From: an uncultured Ilyobacter sp.
Lineage (GTDB): Bacteria; Fusobacteriota; Fusobacteriia; Fusobacteriales; Fusobacteriaceae
Assembly (NCBI RefSeq): GCF_963663625.1
Contig: NZ_OY760438.1
Span: 186,001 to 250,000 of the forward strand
Reading direction: 5' to 3'
DNA length: 64,000 bases
A program made the position numbers and the translations under genes. Position 1 is the first letter of the stretch; each line of letters starts with the position of its first letter. The notes beneath the pieces were generated by a model, which saw nothing but the letters and a program-made list of their open reading frames with translations, was not told the origin of the DNA and searched no databases. Shown piece after piece: positions 40,819-49,469 of the stretch.

Positions 40819-41265
40819 ATGAGGGTTGTCATTCAAAGGGTTTCCAAAGCCCAAGTATCCATTGAAGGTAAAATCGTTGGTAAAATAGAAAAAGGTCTTC
40901 TCATTCTCCTAGGCATTACACACAGTGATAATGAAGCAGATGCAAAATGGCTTGTCGATAAAATTTCCGGACTGAGAATATTTTCTGATGAATGTGGAAA
41001 AATGAACAAATCCATAGAGGATGTCAATGGTGAAATCCTTTTAATTTCTCAATTTACATTGTATGGGGATTCTAGAAAGGGGAGACGTCCTAGTTTCATT
41101 GAGGCTGCTAAACCCGATGTAGCAATTCCCTTATATGAAAAATTTATTCAATTTATCACAGAAAAAAATATATCTATTTCTAAAGGTATCTTTGGTGCCG
41201 ATATGAAAGTGGAGCTTTTAAATGACGGACCTGTCACTATGATAATCGATTCTCCAGAAAAATAG
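40819..41265 (+). CDS. dtd: D-aminoacyl-tRNA deacylase
   Basis: The 148-residue protein starts MRVVIQRVSKAQVSIEGK. It has the catalytic SQFTLYGD motif near residue 77 and the Gly-cis-Pro motif GPVTMII near the C-terminus. It removes D-amino acids from mischarged tRNA. GGAG lies nine bases before the chosen ATG; an in-frame ATG eight codons upstream overlaps no better site. Confidence 0.96.
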   Translation: MRVVIQRVSKAQVSIEGKIVGKIEKGLLILLGITHSDNEADAKWLVDKISGLRIFSDECGKMNKSIEDVNGEILLISQFTLYGDSRKGRRPSFIEAAKPDVAIPLYEKFIQFITEKNISISKGIFGADMKVELLNDGPVTMIIDSPEK

Positions 41266-41299
41266 ATTCTTTTAAATGTAGATAATTTTCTTGGTATAT

Positions 41300-41338
41300 A
41301 AAAAAGAAAAAGGCTGTTGAAAATAAAATCAACAGCTC
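41300..41338 (-). terminator. Terminator of the HU gene
   Basis: GAGCTGTTGATT, a loop and TCAACAGCC followed by TTTTTC on the minus strand, just after the HU stop. Confidence 0.78.
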
Positions 41339-41374
41339 AAGGAATATTAATATTCCTTTCTTAACATATTTAAT

Positions 41375-41653
41375 TTAGTTAGCGATCTTATCTACAAGCT
41401 TCTTACCAGGTTTAAATTTAACAACTTTTTTAGCTTTAACAGTCATTTTTTTTCCTGTCTGAGGATTTCTTACTTTTCTTTTAGCTCTTTCTACAACTTC
41501 CCATTTACCCCATCCGATAAAATTAACTTCATTTCCATCTACCAAAACATTTTCAATAGTATCTAACAAAGCATTTAATTTTCTTTCAGCTTCTGCCTTA
41601 GATACAAAACCTCCATTTTCGCAGTACTTCGCTATAAATTCTTTCTTAGTCAT
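41375..41653 (-). CDS. hup: HU-family DNA-binding protein
   Basis: The product is about 92 residues with the HU fold: EAERKLNALLDTIENVL for the helices and VRNPQTGKKMTVKAKKVVKF for the DNA-binding arm. The usual GFG turn is written GWGKWEV. I prefer the ATG at 41653 (MTKKEF), six bases from GGGGGG, over one two codons upstream that touches the site. HU bends DNA and compacts the nucleoid. Confidence 0.95.
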   Translation of the reverse strand: MTKKEFIAKYCENGGFVSKAEAERKLNALLDTIENVLVDGNEVNFIGWGKWEVVERAKRKVRNPQTGKKMTVKAKKVVKFKPGKKLVDKIAN

Positions 41654-41774
41654 TACCATCCCCCCTTTATTACCTAGTATACTATATATTTTTCTTAAAA
41701 CAAGTTATCAGAAAAAAATATTTACAAAAAAATTATATAGCACATCTCTTTATTTCCTTTTTTTATTTATTGAA

Positions 41775-42030
41775 TTTTATAATTAATTGCAACAAAAAAG
41801 ACTCATAGATATTCCAATGTATGTACGACCAAACATTAAAAAGGAGTGTCTATGAGTCACAAACATTTTATCATTGATGAAAGAGAAAGTATATTGAAAT
41901 TTCTAGCGCTTGACTTCAACCTTGAGCAAATAACCACTGAAATTAGAAAACATAAGTTCAGCATAAGCAGAGAAATAAAAAAAATTTAATTGATAAAATC
42001 TACAACCCATATAAGGCTCAACAACTTTAA
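41775..42030 (+). pseudogene. IS30-type transposase, N-terminal fragment
   Basis: After AAAGGAG the frame reads MSHKHFIIDERESILKFLAL, then FNLEQITTEIRKHKFSISRE and IKK before a stop. This is the helix-turn-helix start of IS30-family transposases. A frame change then gives YNPYKAQQ-like sequence before the IS982-type insertion. The left terminal repeat includes AATTAATTGCAAC, matched by the opposite end near 45895. The C-terminal part is at 45660. Confidence 0.75.
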
Positions 42031-42201
42031 TAAATTAACCCAAGTTGCTACTTCATATTTAAAAATGTATAACCCATTAAAAATAATAGAATTTTGAGTT
42101 CAAAACACCTAGAAGTAACACTATGGATAGACTTTGGCATCAATCTATTTATAGAACTTCCTACAGTTTCAATTAGTTTTCTTTTTATATGATCAAGAAA
42201 T

Positions 42202-43560
42202 AGGCTACGCCTAGTTCAAACCCCTGCCCCCACTCATGGGGGTTTTTTGATATAATAACCTATGGCTATTAAAATTACAGATATTTTTACCAAATCTAAT
42301 ACTGAAAGACTTTTCAAAGAAAAACACGATTTCTTTAAACATTTTCACAAAGATCATATTGAATTTATTAAAAAATCTATTGATAATGCTAGACTTTGCT
42401 GTGATCTTTCTTATGCTAAAGCTACTTTTAAATGCCCTATTTGTGGTGAACTTGATTATCGACCTGTTTCATGTAAGTCCAAATTTTGCTCTTCTTGCGG
42501 TAAACTGTATGCTGAAAAATGGGCTCTTAAACTTTCTCAAGATATGATTGATCAAAAACATCGCCATATCCTTTTTACTTTTCCTGATTTTCTATGGAAA
42601 TATTTTTTAGCTAAGCGCCATGGTCTAACTTTACTTTCTAACCATATCAATCAGCTTTTTAAAGAATGATTTAAAAAACATAAAATCAGATACTATGGTC
42701 TTGTTATTGCTATCCACTCTTTTGGTAGAGACTCTTCTTTTCATACTCATTTTCACGTTATTATTTCCCTTGGTGGATTTAAAGAAGATTTTACCTGGAA
42801 AAAACTTGAATATTTTGAACCTAAGTTTTTTAACTCTTCTTGGAGATTTCTGGTACTACAAACTATTAAATCTCTTTATCCTAATTCTAAAAAAGCTATG
42901 AAAGCTATTTCTACAGCATATTCTAAAGAATTCTATGTTGCTTTAAAAGGGCAACCTATTAAGAAAAACCTCAAATACATTGAATATATTGGTAGATATC
43001 TTATGCGTCCTGCTATTGCTGAATATAGAATAACTCATTACAATGGGAAACATGTAACATTTTGGTATACGGATACTAATACTCAAAAGAAAATTACTCT
43101 TACCCTTTCTACAATTGAGTTCATGACTAGGTTAGTTTTACATATTCATCCTAAAAACTTCAAAGCCATCCGTAGGTTTGGATTTTACGCTAGAAATATC
43201 AATAGTTCTCTTAAGGATACAATTTCCCTTTTCAAAAGGAAGTTTCTTTTTAAAAGGAAATTACCTACTTGGGCAGAACGTTTATTCGCTCAATATGGAA
43301 AGGTTAAACTTATTTGTCCAAACTGTAATATTCGTATGGAATTATTCGAATTCAGCCATAAAAAATATGGAGTTTATTCCTATAAGTAGCACTTAAAAAC
43401 TGAATAGATATTTTTTCGCATAGTTCTAGCTATGCTTTTTGTCATTTCATTTTTAAAGATTTCTATATTCTTAAAAACAACTCAACATAAAAATAACATT
43501 CTTACTAGAGCATTTTTTCTATGCTTTGTTCCAAATCCAAAATTATAGTTTCTTAGATAA
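42202..43560 (+). mobile_element. IS91-like (HUH, Y2-type) element
   Basis: It splits the IS982-type element. The 8-bp word CAAGAAAT stands at both junctions (42194-42201 and 43561-43568); IS91 elements target CAAG-like sites but do not usually duplicate 8 bases. Near the left end are the hairpins TAGGCTACGCCTA and CCCCCACTCATGGGGG, and near the right end GCATAGTTCTAGCTATGC. Such hairpins fit rolling-circle origin or terminus sequences. Confidence 0.7.
42262..43389 (+). pseudogene. IS91-family transposase with one in-frame TGA
   Basis: The frame is continuous over 375 codons except for TGA at 42667-42669. The first part has the zinc-binding CPICGELDYRPVSC...CSSCGKLYAEKWA. After the stop comes FKKHKIRYYGLVIAIHSFGR and the HUH motif HTHFHVII, then a C-terminal zinc-like CPNC. 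Relatives have Trp in EWF at the stop position, so TGG has become TGA. Rolling-circle transposition needs the HUH and Tyr parts, so the copy is inactive unless the stop is read through. Confidence 0.8.
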
Positions 43561-44041
43561 CAAGAAATTCCTGACTTTTACTTTTAGAACGCTTTGAATT
43601 TTTACGTCTCATAGGTGAAAGGTAAATATCAACATCACTTAATACGTCTTCAAGAACATAGTCATTATATGCTCTGTCCGCATAAATAATGGCATCTTTT
43701 GGCAAATCAAAACTAAAATCTTTAAATGCTGTAATATCAGCAATAGATCCAGGTAATATTTTATATTCTACAGGTAAGCCTTTTTCATTTGTCATCAAAT
43801 GGAGTCTTGCTCCGAAAAAAATTTTCTTTTACTTGAAATGTATCCTCTGTAAAGATCATGATCTAAATATATTTTGCATCTAGGAATTCTATAATTGTCA
43901 CACACAGAGATAGGGAAAGAATCAATCATAAATTCTTTGGTTTCAGATCTATTTTTATTATCTTTATTGCCCCTTATCCAGTTTGGACTCTTGCGCGAAT
44001 TAATATATAATATACTTAGATCAATATTAAGGAGCAAAGAG

Positions 44042-44317
44042 ATGACTAGAAGAAGATACTCTATGAAAGAAAAAGAAAGAATATTAGAAGAAGTTAAACT
44101 AGCTAAGAATAGAAGAGCTGTGGCAGCTAAGTACAATCTGGCTGAAAGTACCATCAGAGGGTGGGAAAAAAAGCTTTCTCAGAAAGAATCGGGTCAACAT
44201 AAGGATTTAAGTAAAATTAATAAAACCCTTGAAGCTGAAAATAAGGCACTGAAGGAAATTTCTGCTGAAAAGGATCTTGAAATCAAGATTTTGAAGGATA
44301 TGTTAAAAAAGATGTAA
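44042..44317 (+). CDS. IS3-family OrfA
   Basis: The 91-residue protein begins MTRRRYSMKEKERILEEVKL, with a helix-turn-helix (RRAVAAKYNLAESTIRGWEK) and a leucine-zipper-like coiled coil. It ends at an A6G run (TTA AAA AAG) that is the classical -1 slippage site leading into OrfB. AAGGAG precedes the ATG. It binds the element's ends and helps form the fusion transposase. Confidence 0.9.
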   Translation: MTRRRYSMKEKERILEEVKLAKNRRAVAAKYNLAESTIRGWEKKLSQKESGQHKDLSKINKTLEAENKALKEISAEKDLEIKILKDMLKKM

Positions 44318-45261
44318 CCACTATTTTTAAGTATCAAGTAGCAAAATATTGGATTGATGAAGGTAATAAACCTTCCTTGGTCCTGAAGATAGTGGGGTTA
44401 CCTAAGTCTACTTACTACTATTACAAAGATAAACAGAAAGAATATAAAATAGTAAAACCTAAAAGAGCAGGCGCAAAGTCTAAAGGATATACCTTTAATT
44501 TTAAAAATGAAAAAGTTTCAGATGATAAGATAAAAGAATTTTTAAAAAGTTATGATGAAACTAGAGAATGTGCATATGGATATAGAAAAAGAGCTCATGC
44601 AGTTAAAAGAGATTGGGGAATAATTCTTAATCATAAGAAGTCTTATCGGTTATGTAAAGAATTAAAGCTTCTTCGAAAATATCTACCTCAACCAAAAGAA
44701 AAAAAGGTTTTAGCTACAAATAAAAAGGTACAATCATCAAATAAATTATGGGAAATAGATGTGAAATATGGACATATCCATGGAATCGGAAGGGTATTTT
44801 ATGTTTGTGAAATTATCGATGTTTTTGATAGAAGTATAATTGATTACCATATCGGATTCTCTTGTACTGCAGAAGATGTTTGCAACTCTTTAATTAGAGC
44901 TGTGAACAGGAGGTTAGAAATCATACCTGAGGAGCTCTATATTAGAAGTGACAACGGGTCTCAATTTACCAGCAAATTGTTTTCAGAAACTTGCAGAGCT
45001 CTAGGAATAAATCATGAGAGAATCCCCAATGCTACCCCTAATAAGAATGCTCATATAGAGTCATTTCATAGTATTTTAGAGCGGGAAGTCTTTGGTTACA
45101 AGTATTTTGAAAGTTTTAAAGAAGCCTATGAAGAGATGCAGGAATTTATAGAGTTCTATAATACAAAAAGAATTCATGGAAGTCTGAAATATATGACTCC
45201 TCAGGAATTCTATGAGAAATACAAAGGAAAAGAATCAGAGGAATTTAAAGTAGCAGCTTAA
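44300..45261 (+). CDS. IS3-family OrfB transposase (by -1 frameshift)
   Basis: The -1 frame is open from the slippery site (KKDVTTIFKYQVAKYWIDEG) through the DDE integrase domain: WEIDVKYGHI (first Asp), IRSDNGSQFTS (second Asp) and IESFHSILEREVFG (Glu), followed by YNTKRIHGSL. The catalytic triad is complete. An internal ATG at 44377 exists, but the family normally makes OrfAB by frameshift. Similarity is to the IS150 subgroup. Confidence 0.9.
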
Positions 45262-45659
45262 AACACGCAAAATAAGGAAATAAGTCCAAGAATTAGGGGG
45301 TCAAACCGTTATGTTCCATAATGATATCCATTATTTTACTTAAGGTAGAACCTAAATTAGCAAGTCTTCTAGAGAATCTACTTTTAGAAAGAACATAATC
45401 AAAATGAGAATAGTCTTCAAAAAAAGTTAAAGTCTTTTGGAAGTTACCATTAAAATATATTCCTGCGATTATTGCCGTTGTAATAACTTCAGCATCTCTC
45501 ATTTTAGCTTGAGAATTTTCTTGATGACCAGTAAGATTAAGAATAAATTGAATAAATTCTAATATATCATAAATGTTATCTTTCATATTGTGCACTCCTA
45601 AAGTTGTTATTTTAAGAGTATTTTATCGCATAATTAGCAAGGTAGCAACTTAGGTTAAA

Positions 45660-45905
45660 TTAGAGAAAAAACTGGGAGTAAAATGCTATTTTGAGAATCC
45701 TTATAATTCACGGGAAAGAGAAACTAATGAAAATACCAGTGGATCAATAAGAAAATATTTTCCTAAAGAAACAGATTTTAAAAAGTTTACAAGAGAAGAA
45801 GTTAATAAAACAGTTTAGGCTATCAATAATAGACCAAGGAAGTGCCTGGGATGGAAAAAACCCCAAAAAAGTTTTCTGGGTTGAAATAGAATGTTGCATT
45901 TAATT
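45660..45905 (+). pseudogene. IS30-type transposase, C-terminal fragment
   Basis: The frame reads EKKLGVKCYFENPYNSRERE, then TNENTSGSIRKYFPKETDFK and, after a TAG, INNRPRKCLGWKKPQKSF. This is the end of the IS30 integrase domain with its ENTNG-like Glu region. It is the other half of the fragment at 41775; the middle is lost. The end ATGCAAC-like repeat near 45890-45905 matches the left end. Confidence 0.75.
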
Positions 45906-46157
45906 TGACAATGTAAAAATATTCTTTGAATAAAATTTTATTATAATTGATAGTATCCATAATTTTTTTTAATATCAAAACAAATAAAATCATATACATA
46001 ATAAATCTTTTTTTTAAATAAAATATATTTTATAAATGTTTTTTATATAAAATGTGTACTTGTTTTAATTTAACATATGAAATATCATTAGATAAGTAAT
46101 TTTTTTGATATAAAAATATTTAATATCAAATTATTTTTTAATTAGGAGGCGATTAAT
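45906..46157. other. AT-rich intergenic stretch before citrate synthase
   Basis: No coding sequence is seen. It probably contains the citrate synthase promoter, but I could not choose one among many A/T-rich hexamers. Confidence 0.4.
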
Positions 46158-47522
46158 TTGTCAAATTATACAGGCGATAGTTTTAAAAATTTAATTGTGT
46201 TGGCAAAAAATAACAATTTTATAGAACCTGAATATTACGATATGTACAATGTAAAAAAAGGTTTGAGAAACAAAAATGGAACTGGAGTTCTTGTGGGTCT
46301 AACTAAAATAGGAGATGTGCAGGGGTATGATATAATCAACGATAAAAAGGTACCTAAAGAGGGTGCTTTGTACTATAGGGGAATAGAAATAAAAGATTTT
46401 GTAAAGGGATTTCAAGATGAAAATAGAATGGGTTTTGAAGAATGTATATTTCTACTTCTTTTTGGAAAACTTCCTTCAAAGTCTGAGTTAGATGAATTTA
46501 ATCTGCTACTTGATGAACTGAGATTTCTCCCTGAAGGATTCACAGAAAATTTTTTGTTAAAACTTCCTAGCAAAAATATTATGAATTTACTCCAAAGGAG
46601 TGTCCTTTTCTTATACTCTATGGATGACAATCCTGATGATCTCTCTGTTGAAAATTTAGTTAAACAGAGCCTAGAATTAATAGCTAAAATTCCTACTATT
46701 ATGGCCTATGGATATCACGCTACAGAACATTATTTTAATGGTAAAAGTCTCTTTATACACCCTCCAAAACGAGGACTTAGAACTTCCGAAAATATTTTAC
46801 ATATGAGTCGATATAATAGTAAGTATACAACGACGGAAGCAGAAGTTTTAGACCTCTGCCTAGTTCTCCATGCAGAGCACGGTGGTGGTAATAATTCAGC
46901 CTTTGCAACTCATGTAGTTTCTTCTAGCGGTACCGATACATACTCGGCTATTTCCACAGCTATAGGATCTCTAAAAGGGCCTAAACATGGAGGAGCAAAT
47001 TCAAAGGTAAAACTAATGATGAATAATATCAAGGATAATGTTAAAAATTATGAAAATAAAACTGAACTTAAAAATTATTTATTGAAAATATTGAGTAAAA
47101 ACGCTTTTGATGGAGAGGGATTAATATATGGTATGGGACACGCTATTTATACTCTTTCCGATCCAAGGGCAGTTCTTTTAAAAGAAAAAGCTTATAAATT
47201 AGCAAAAGAAAAAAATAATATTAAGGAATTTCAGCTTTATAATGATGTTGAATCTATCACAAAAGAAATTTTTAAAAATTCAAATGGAAAATTGATGACT
47301 GCCAATGTTGACCTTTACTCTGGATTTATCTACGATATGTTAAACATTCCAGACAATCTTTATACTCCTATTTTTGCAGCTGCTCGATCTGCAGGGTGGG
47401 CTGCACATAGAATTGAACAAATCTTGAGTGACAAAAAAATTATTCGACCTGCGTACAAACATCTTCTAGGAAACAATATATATTCACCTTTGAATCAAAG
47501 ATCCTTTAAAAAGGAGCTATAG
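46158..47522 (+). CDS. gltA: Citrate synthase
   Basis: The 454-residue enzyme joins acetyl-CoA and oxaloacetate. It shows GALYYRGIEI near the start, LHAEHGGGNNSAFATHVV (an active-site His), GSLKGPKHGGAN (second His), GHAIYTLSDPRA, and VDLYSGFIYDMLNIP (catalytic Asp). It belongs to the longer type found in anaerobes. The start is TTG with AGGAGG seven bases upstream. It is a single gene with its own terminator, so it may serve glutamate synthesis rather than a full TCA cycle. Confidence 0.93.
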   Translation: MSNYTGDSFKNLIVLAKNNNFIEPEYYDMYNVKKGLRNKNGTGVLVGLTKIGDVQGYDIINDKKVPKEGALYYRGIEIKDFVKGFQDENRMGFEECIFLLLFGKLPSKSELDEFNLLLDELRFLPEGFTENFLLKLPSKNIMNLLQRSVLFLYSMDDNPDDLSVENLVKQSLELIAKIPTIMAYGYHATEHYFNGKSLFIHPPKRGLRTSENILHMSRYNSKYTTTEAEVLDLCLVLHAEHGGGNNSAFATHVVSSSGTDTYSAISTAIGSLKGPKHGGANSKVKLMMNNIKDNVKNYENKTELKNYLLKILSKNAFDGEGLIYGMGHAIYTLSDPRAVLLKEKAYKLAKEKNNIKEFQLYNDVESITKEIFKNSNGKLMTANVDLYSGFIYDMLNIPDNLYTPIFAAARSAGWAAHRIEQILSDKKIIRPAYKHLLGNNIYSPLNQRSFKKEL

Positions 47523-47548
47523 GTACTTAATCTATAGCTCCTTTTTTT
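47511..47548 (+). terminator. Citrate synthase terminator
   Basis: AAGGAGCTATAG, a loop and CTATAGCTCCTTTTTTT overlapping the stop codon. Confidence 0.9.
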
Positions 47549-47637
47549 ATTTTTGTTGAAACTTTATTGTATTAATACAAATTCAATTTAGACATTTTTA
47601 CCTAATTAATTCCTTTGTTATTATCAAAATTTTACAA

Positions 47638-47925
47638 TCAAAAATTAATTATTTCTGCAGTTACTTCATACCAAGGTCCCTTTTCATCCTCTCCCAGTTC
47701 GATATAGAAAGTTATCTGAGTATTTTCTAAGGTAAAACCAGCGTAAGAATTATGTTCATCATCATGAAAATAAGCTATCTTTTTTAATTTGAAATCAAGT
47801 ATTTTTTCTCCTATCTCAGGTTTTTGATCAATCAATTCATATAGGTCATCTTTTATGTCAAATCCAAGCTCTTGAATTTTTTCTGAAATAACGTCCAATC
47901 TTCGGTAAAGTTTTTCTTTATCCAT
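47638..47925 (-). CDS. Hypothetical protein, 95 residues
   Basis: The frame starts MDKEKLYRRLDVISEKIQEL after GAGGTGA. It is acidic, with an N-terminal helical part and a C-terminal beta part (ENTQITFYIELGEDEKGPWY). No known motif is recognised. The coding call rests on codon-like composition, the binding site and isolation between terminators. Confidence 0.65.
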   Translation of the reverse strand: MDKEKLYRRLDVISEKIQELGFDIKDDLYELIDQKPEIGEKILDFKLKKIAYFHDDEHNSYAGFTLENTQITFYIELGEDEKGPWYEVTAEIINF

Positions 47926-48096
47926 AATTCACCTCACAATTTATTTTGTAATTTTTAAACATATAGCCTTAGGTTGAGATATTTTACCATAAATATATAA
48001 TGAAAAACAGTTGTTTTTCATTATATAATTTTAAAGCATATCCTAGATTTAAAATAATTATACTCAATTAAAAAAAAGCTTATTTTAAAAATTTAA

Positions 48097-48132
48097 AAGG
48101 CCTGCCGGTTATTATCAATAACTGGAGGCCAT
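48097..48132. terminator. GC-rich hairpin downstream of the 95-residue gene region
   Basis: GGCCTGCCGGTTATT and its imperfect complement AATAACTGGAGGCC form a long hairpin. T or A tails are weak, so terminator function is only likely. Confidence 0.5.
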
Positions 48133-48164
48133 AAATTTATTGTGTTATTTTTAAATCTAAAGAG

Positions 48165-48199
48165 TCAACTAAAAGTGTCGCGGCGACACTTTTAGTTGA
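48165..48199. repeat. GC-rich palindrome, copy 2
   Basis: This perfect 35-base dyad has arms TCAACTAAAAGTGTCGC around a central G. The core is identical to the copy at 39125. It overlaps the end of the small membrane-protein frame at 48192. Confidence 0.8.
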
Positions 48200-48395
48200 T
48201 GAGAAAATAATATAATGTAAATATTATATAAATAAATAAAAATAACCTTAGAACATATTCCTTTTTTATTTTTTGTTTATTTATTAGTTTTAATAAAAAT
48301 AATAAAATTTTTATTTTTTTTATTTCAAAAGGTATTCTATCAATTGATTTATCTATCAGTATCTCAATTTCATTTTCTTTTAATTTTTTTTTCAT
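48192..48395 (-). CDS. Small predicted membrane protein, 67 residues
   Basis: The frame MKKKLKENEIEILIDKSIDR has a charged N-terminus, then a Lys/Ile/Leu-rich stretch and a terminal membrane helix (LRLFLFIYIIFTLYYFLI). GGGAG lies about twelve bases before the ATG. No family is recognised. The composition is close to that of the surrounding AT-rich DNA, so chance is possible. Confidence 0.4.
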   Translation of the reverse strand: MKKKLKENEIEILIDKSIDRIPFEIKKIKILLFLLKLINKQKIKKEYVLRLFLFIYIIFTLYYFLIN

Positions 48396-48449
48396 TTTAA
48401 AATGTTTCTCCCGTTTTTATAATATTATTCATATATTATAAAAAAGATA

Positions 48450-49334
48450 CTAAGAATTTTCTTTAGATTTTTTTAAATTTTTTACAATAATCCACATGAA
48501 GCATTCAACATCAATATAGTCTCTGGGATTTAAAATGTCAATATTTTTTTTTGAAATTTCAGCAAATTTTAAAAATTTGAAATAAGTATTCCAATTGGGA
48601 GTCATATTATAATTGATATCAAAAGCAAGTATCTCTGCTGATTTCTTTGAAATTTTAGGTTTTAGGAACAAATATCTGTCTGGATTCAACATATTCATAA
48701 AATAAGTTATAATAGTCCACTTGCTACAATTGATCGTTTCTAAGCAATCTTTAAAATCTATAAATCTTTCTTCTTCTGTTTTAATATCTGTGTAAAAGAG
48801 ATTGTACATGGAGTTTATAAATTTTTCTTGATTTTCAGTTTTGCTTATTGCTTTTCTAAAATTAGTTTTCTCAATACTATGAATATTTTTACTGGCAGAA
48901 ATAAGTTTTTTAGAAATTTCCGATAACTCCGAATAATTTTTATTTTCTATACTTTGTAATAATTTTTCTTTTGACAAGTTTATTTTGAATTCATTTATCA
49001 GATTTTCTTTATATTTTCTTTCATTTTCAATATAATTTGGATCATAAAAACCTTTTGGATAAACAGATAAGAAAATCTGTATTAAGTCCTCTATTGGAAA
49101 GTTTTCTTTAATACTTATTTTCTTTGTTCTCTTATTATTTAATGTGCATAAAAGCCTATCTTCTTTATATTTAGTTATTTCCCCTTCATCTAAGATTTCT
49201 TCTAGAACGGCAATTTTACTATTTAAGAGTTTAACACCTGCATTAATAAAATCAATAGTAATTTTATAACCATTGGTTTCTACTATCTCACCTATTCCCC
49301 ATTCTTGTTTTTTTATATGTTTTACAAATTTCAA
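48450..49334 (-). CDS. DUF3553-like N-terminal domain protein of unknown function
   Basis: The 294-residue product begins MKFVKHIKKQEWGIGEIVET and continues YKITIDFINAGVKLL. This matches the Tudor/CarD-like DUF3553 pattern (WGIG, then F-NAG) often attached to UvrD-type helicases. The rest is helical, with no motif known to me (SKWTIITYFMNMLNPDRYLF is its most distinctive stretch). GGGGGG lies about seven bases before the ATG. It lies at the edge of the replication origin region, so a DNA-linked role is possible. Confidence 0.65.
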   Translation of the reverse strand: MKFVKHIKKQEWGIGEIVETNGYKITIDFINAGVKLLNSKIAVLEEILDEGEITKYKEDRLLCTLNNKRTKKISIKENFPIEDLIQIFLSVYPKGFYDPNYIENERKYKENLINEFKINLSKEKLLQSIENKNYSELSEISKKLISASKNIHSIEKTNFRKAISKTENQEKFINSMYNLFYTDIKTEEERFIDFKDCLETINCSKWTIITYFMNMLNPDRYLFLKPKISKKSAEILAFDINYNMTPNWNTYFKFLKFAEISKKNIDILNPRDYIDVECFMWIIVKNLKKSKENS

Positions 49335-49469
49335 AGTATTTTTCCCCCCTTTACTTTTCCACTTATAATATTACCCTATAAGTTGTTAAATTCAAAATTA
49401 GAATTTGTTAATAATAAAAGTAAAACTGAACAAAACTAATATGTATGTGATATGTATTATGTAATATGT

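Larger units (their letters stand above)
43962..45308 (+). mobile_element. IS3-family (IS150-like) element
   Basis: It lies inside the IS982-type element and is flanked by TTAT, which fits a short target duplication. The ends are imperfect inverted repeats (TTATTGCCCCTTATCC against TTTGACCCCCTAATTC). It carries the usual orfA and orfB. Both frames are complete and the slippery site is intact, so the element may be active. Confidence 0.85.
42034..45655 (-). mobile_element. IS982-type element, interrupted twice
   Basis: The left end ACCCAAGTTGCTACTTCATA and the right end (reverse complement ACCTAAGTTGCTAC) match the intact 900-bp copies at 54061 and 63047. Its own sequence is found in three blocks, 42034-42201, 43561-43961 and 45309-45655. 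These are separated by an IS91-like and an IS3-type element. Small differences from the other copies (for example SHF for PHF) show that it is older. Confidence 0.88.

Noticed and set aside
43689-43883. 64-codon frame antisense to the IS982-type transposase, repeated at 54482 and 63468
   Set aside because: It recurs only because the element recurs; it is a shadow of the DDE coding strand.
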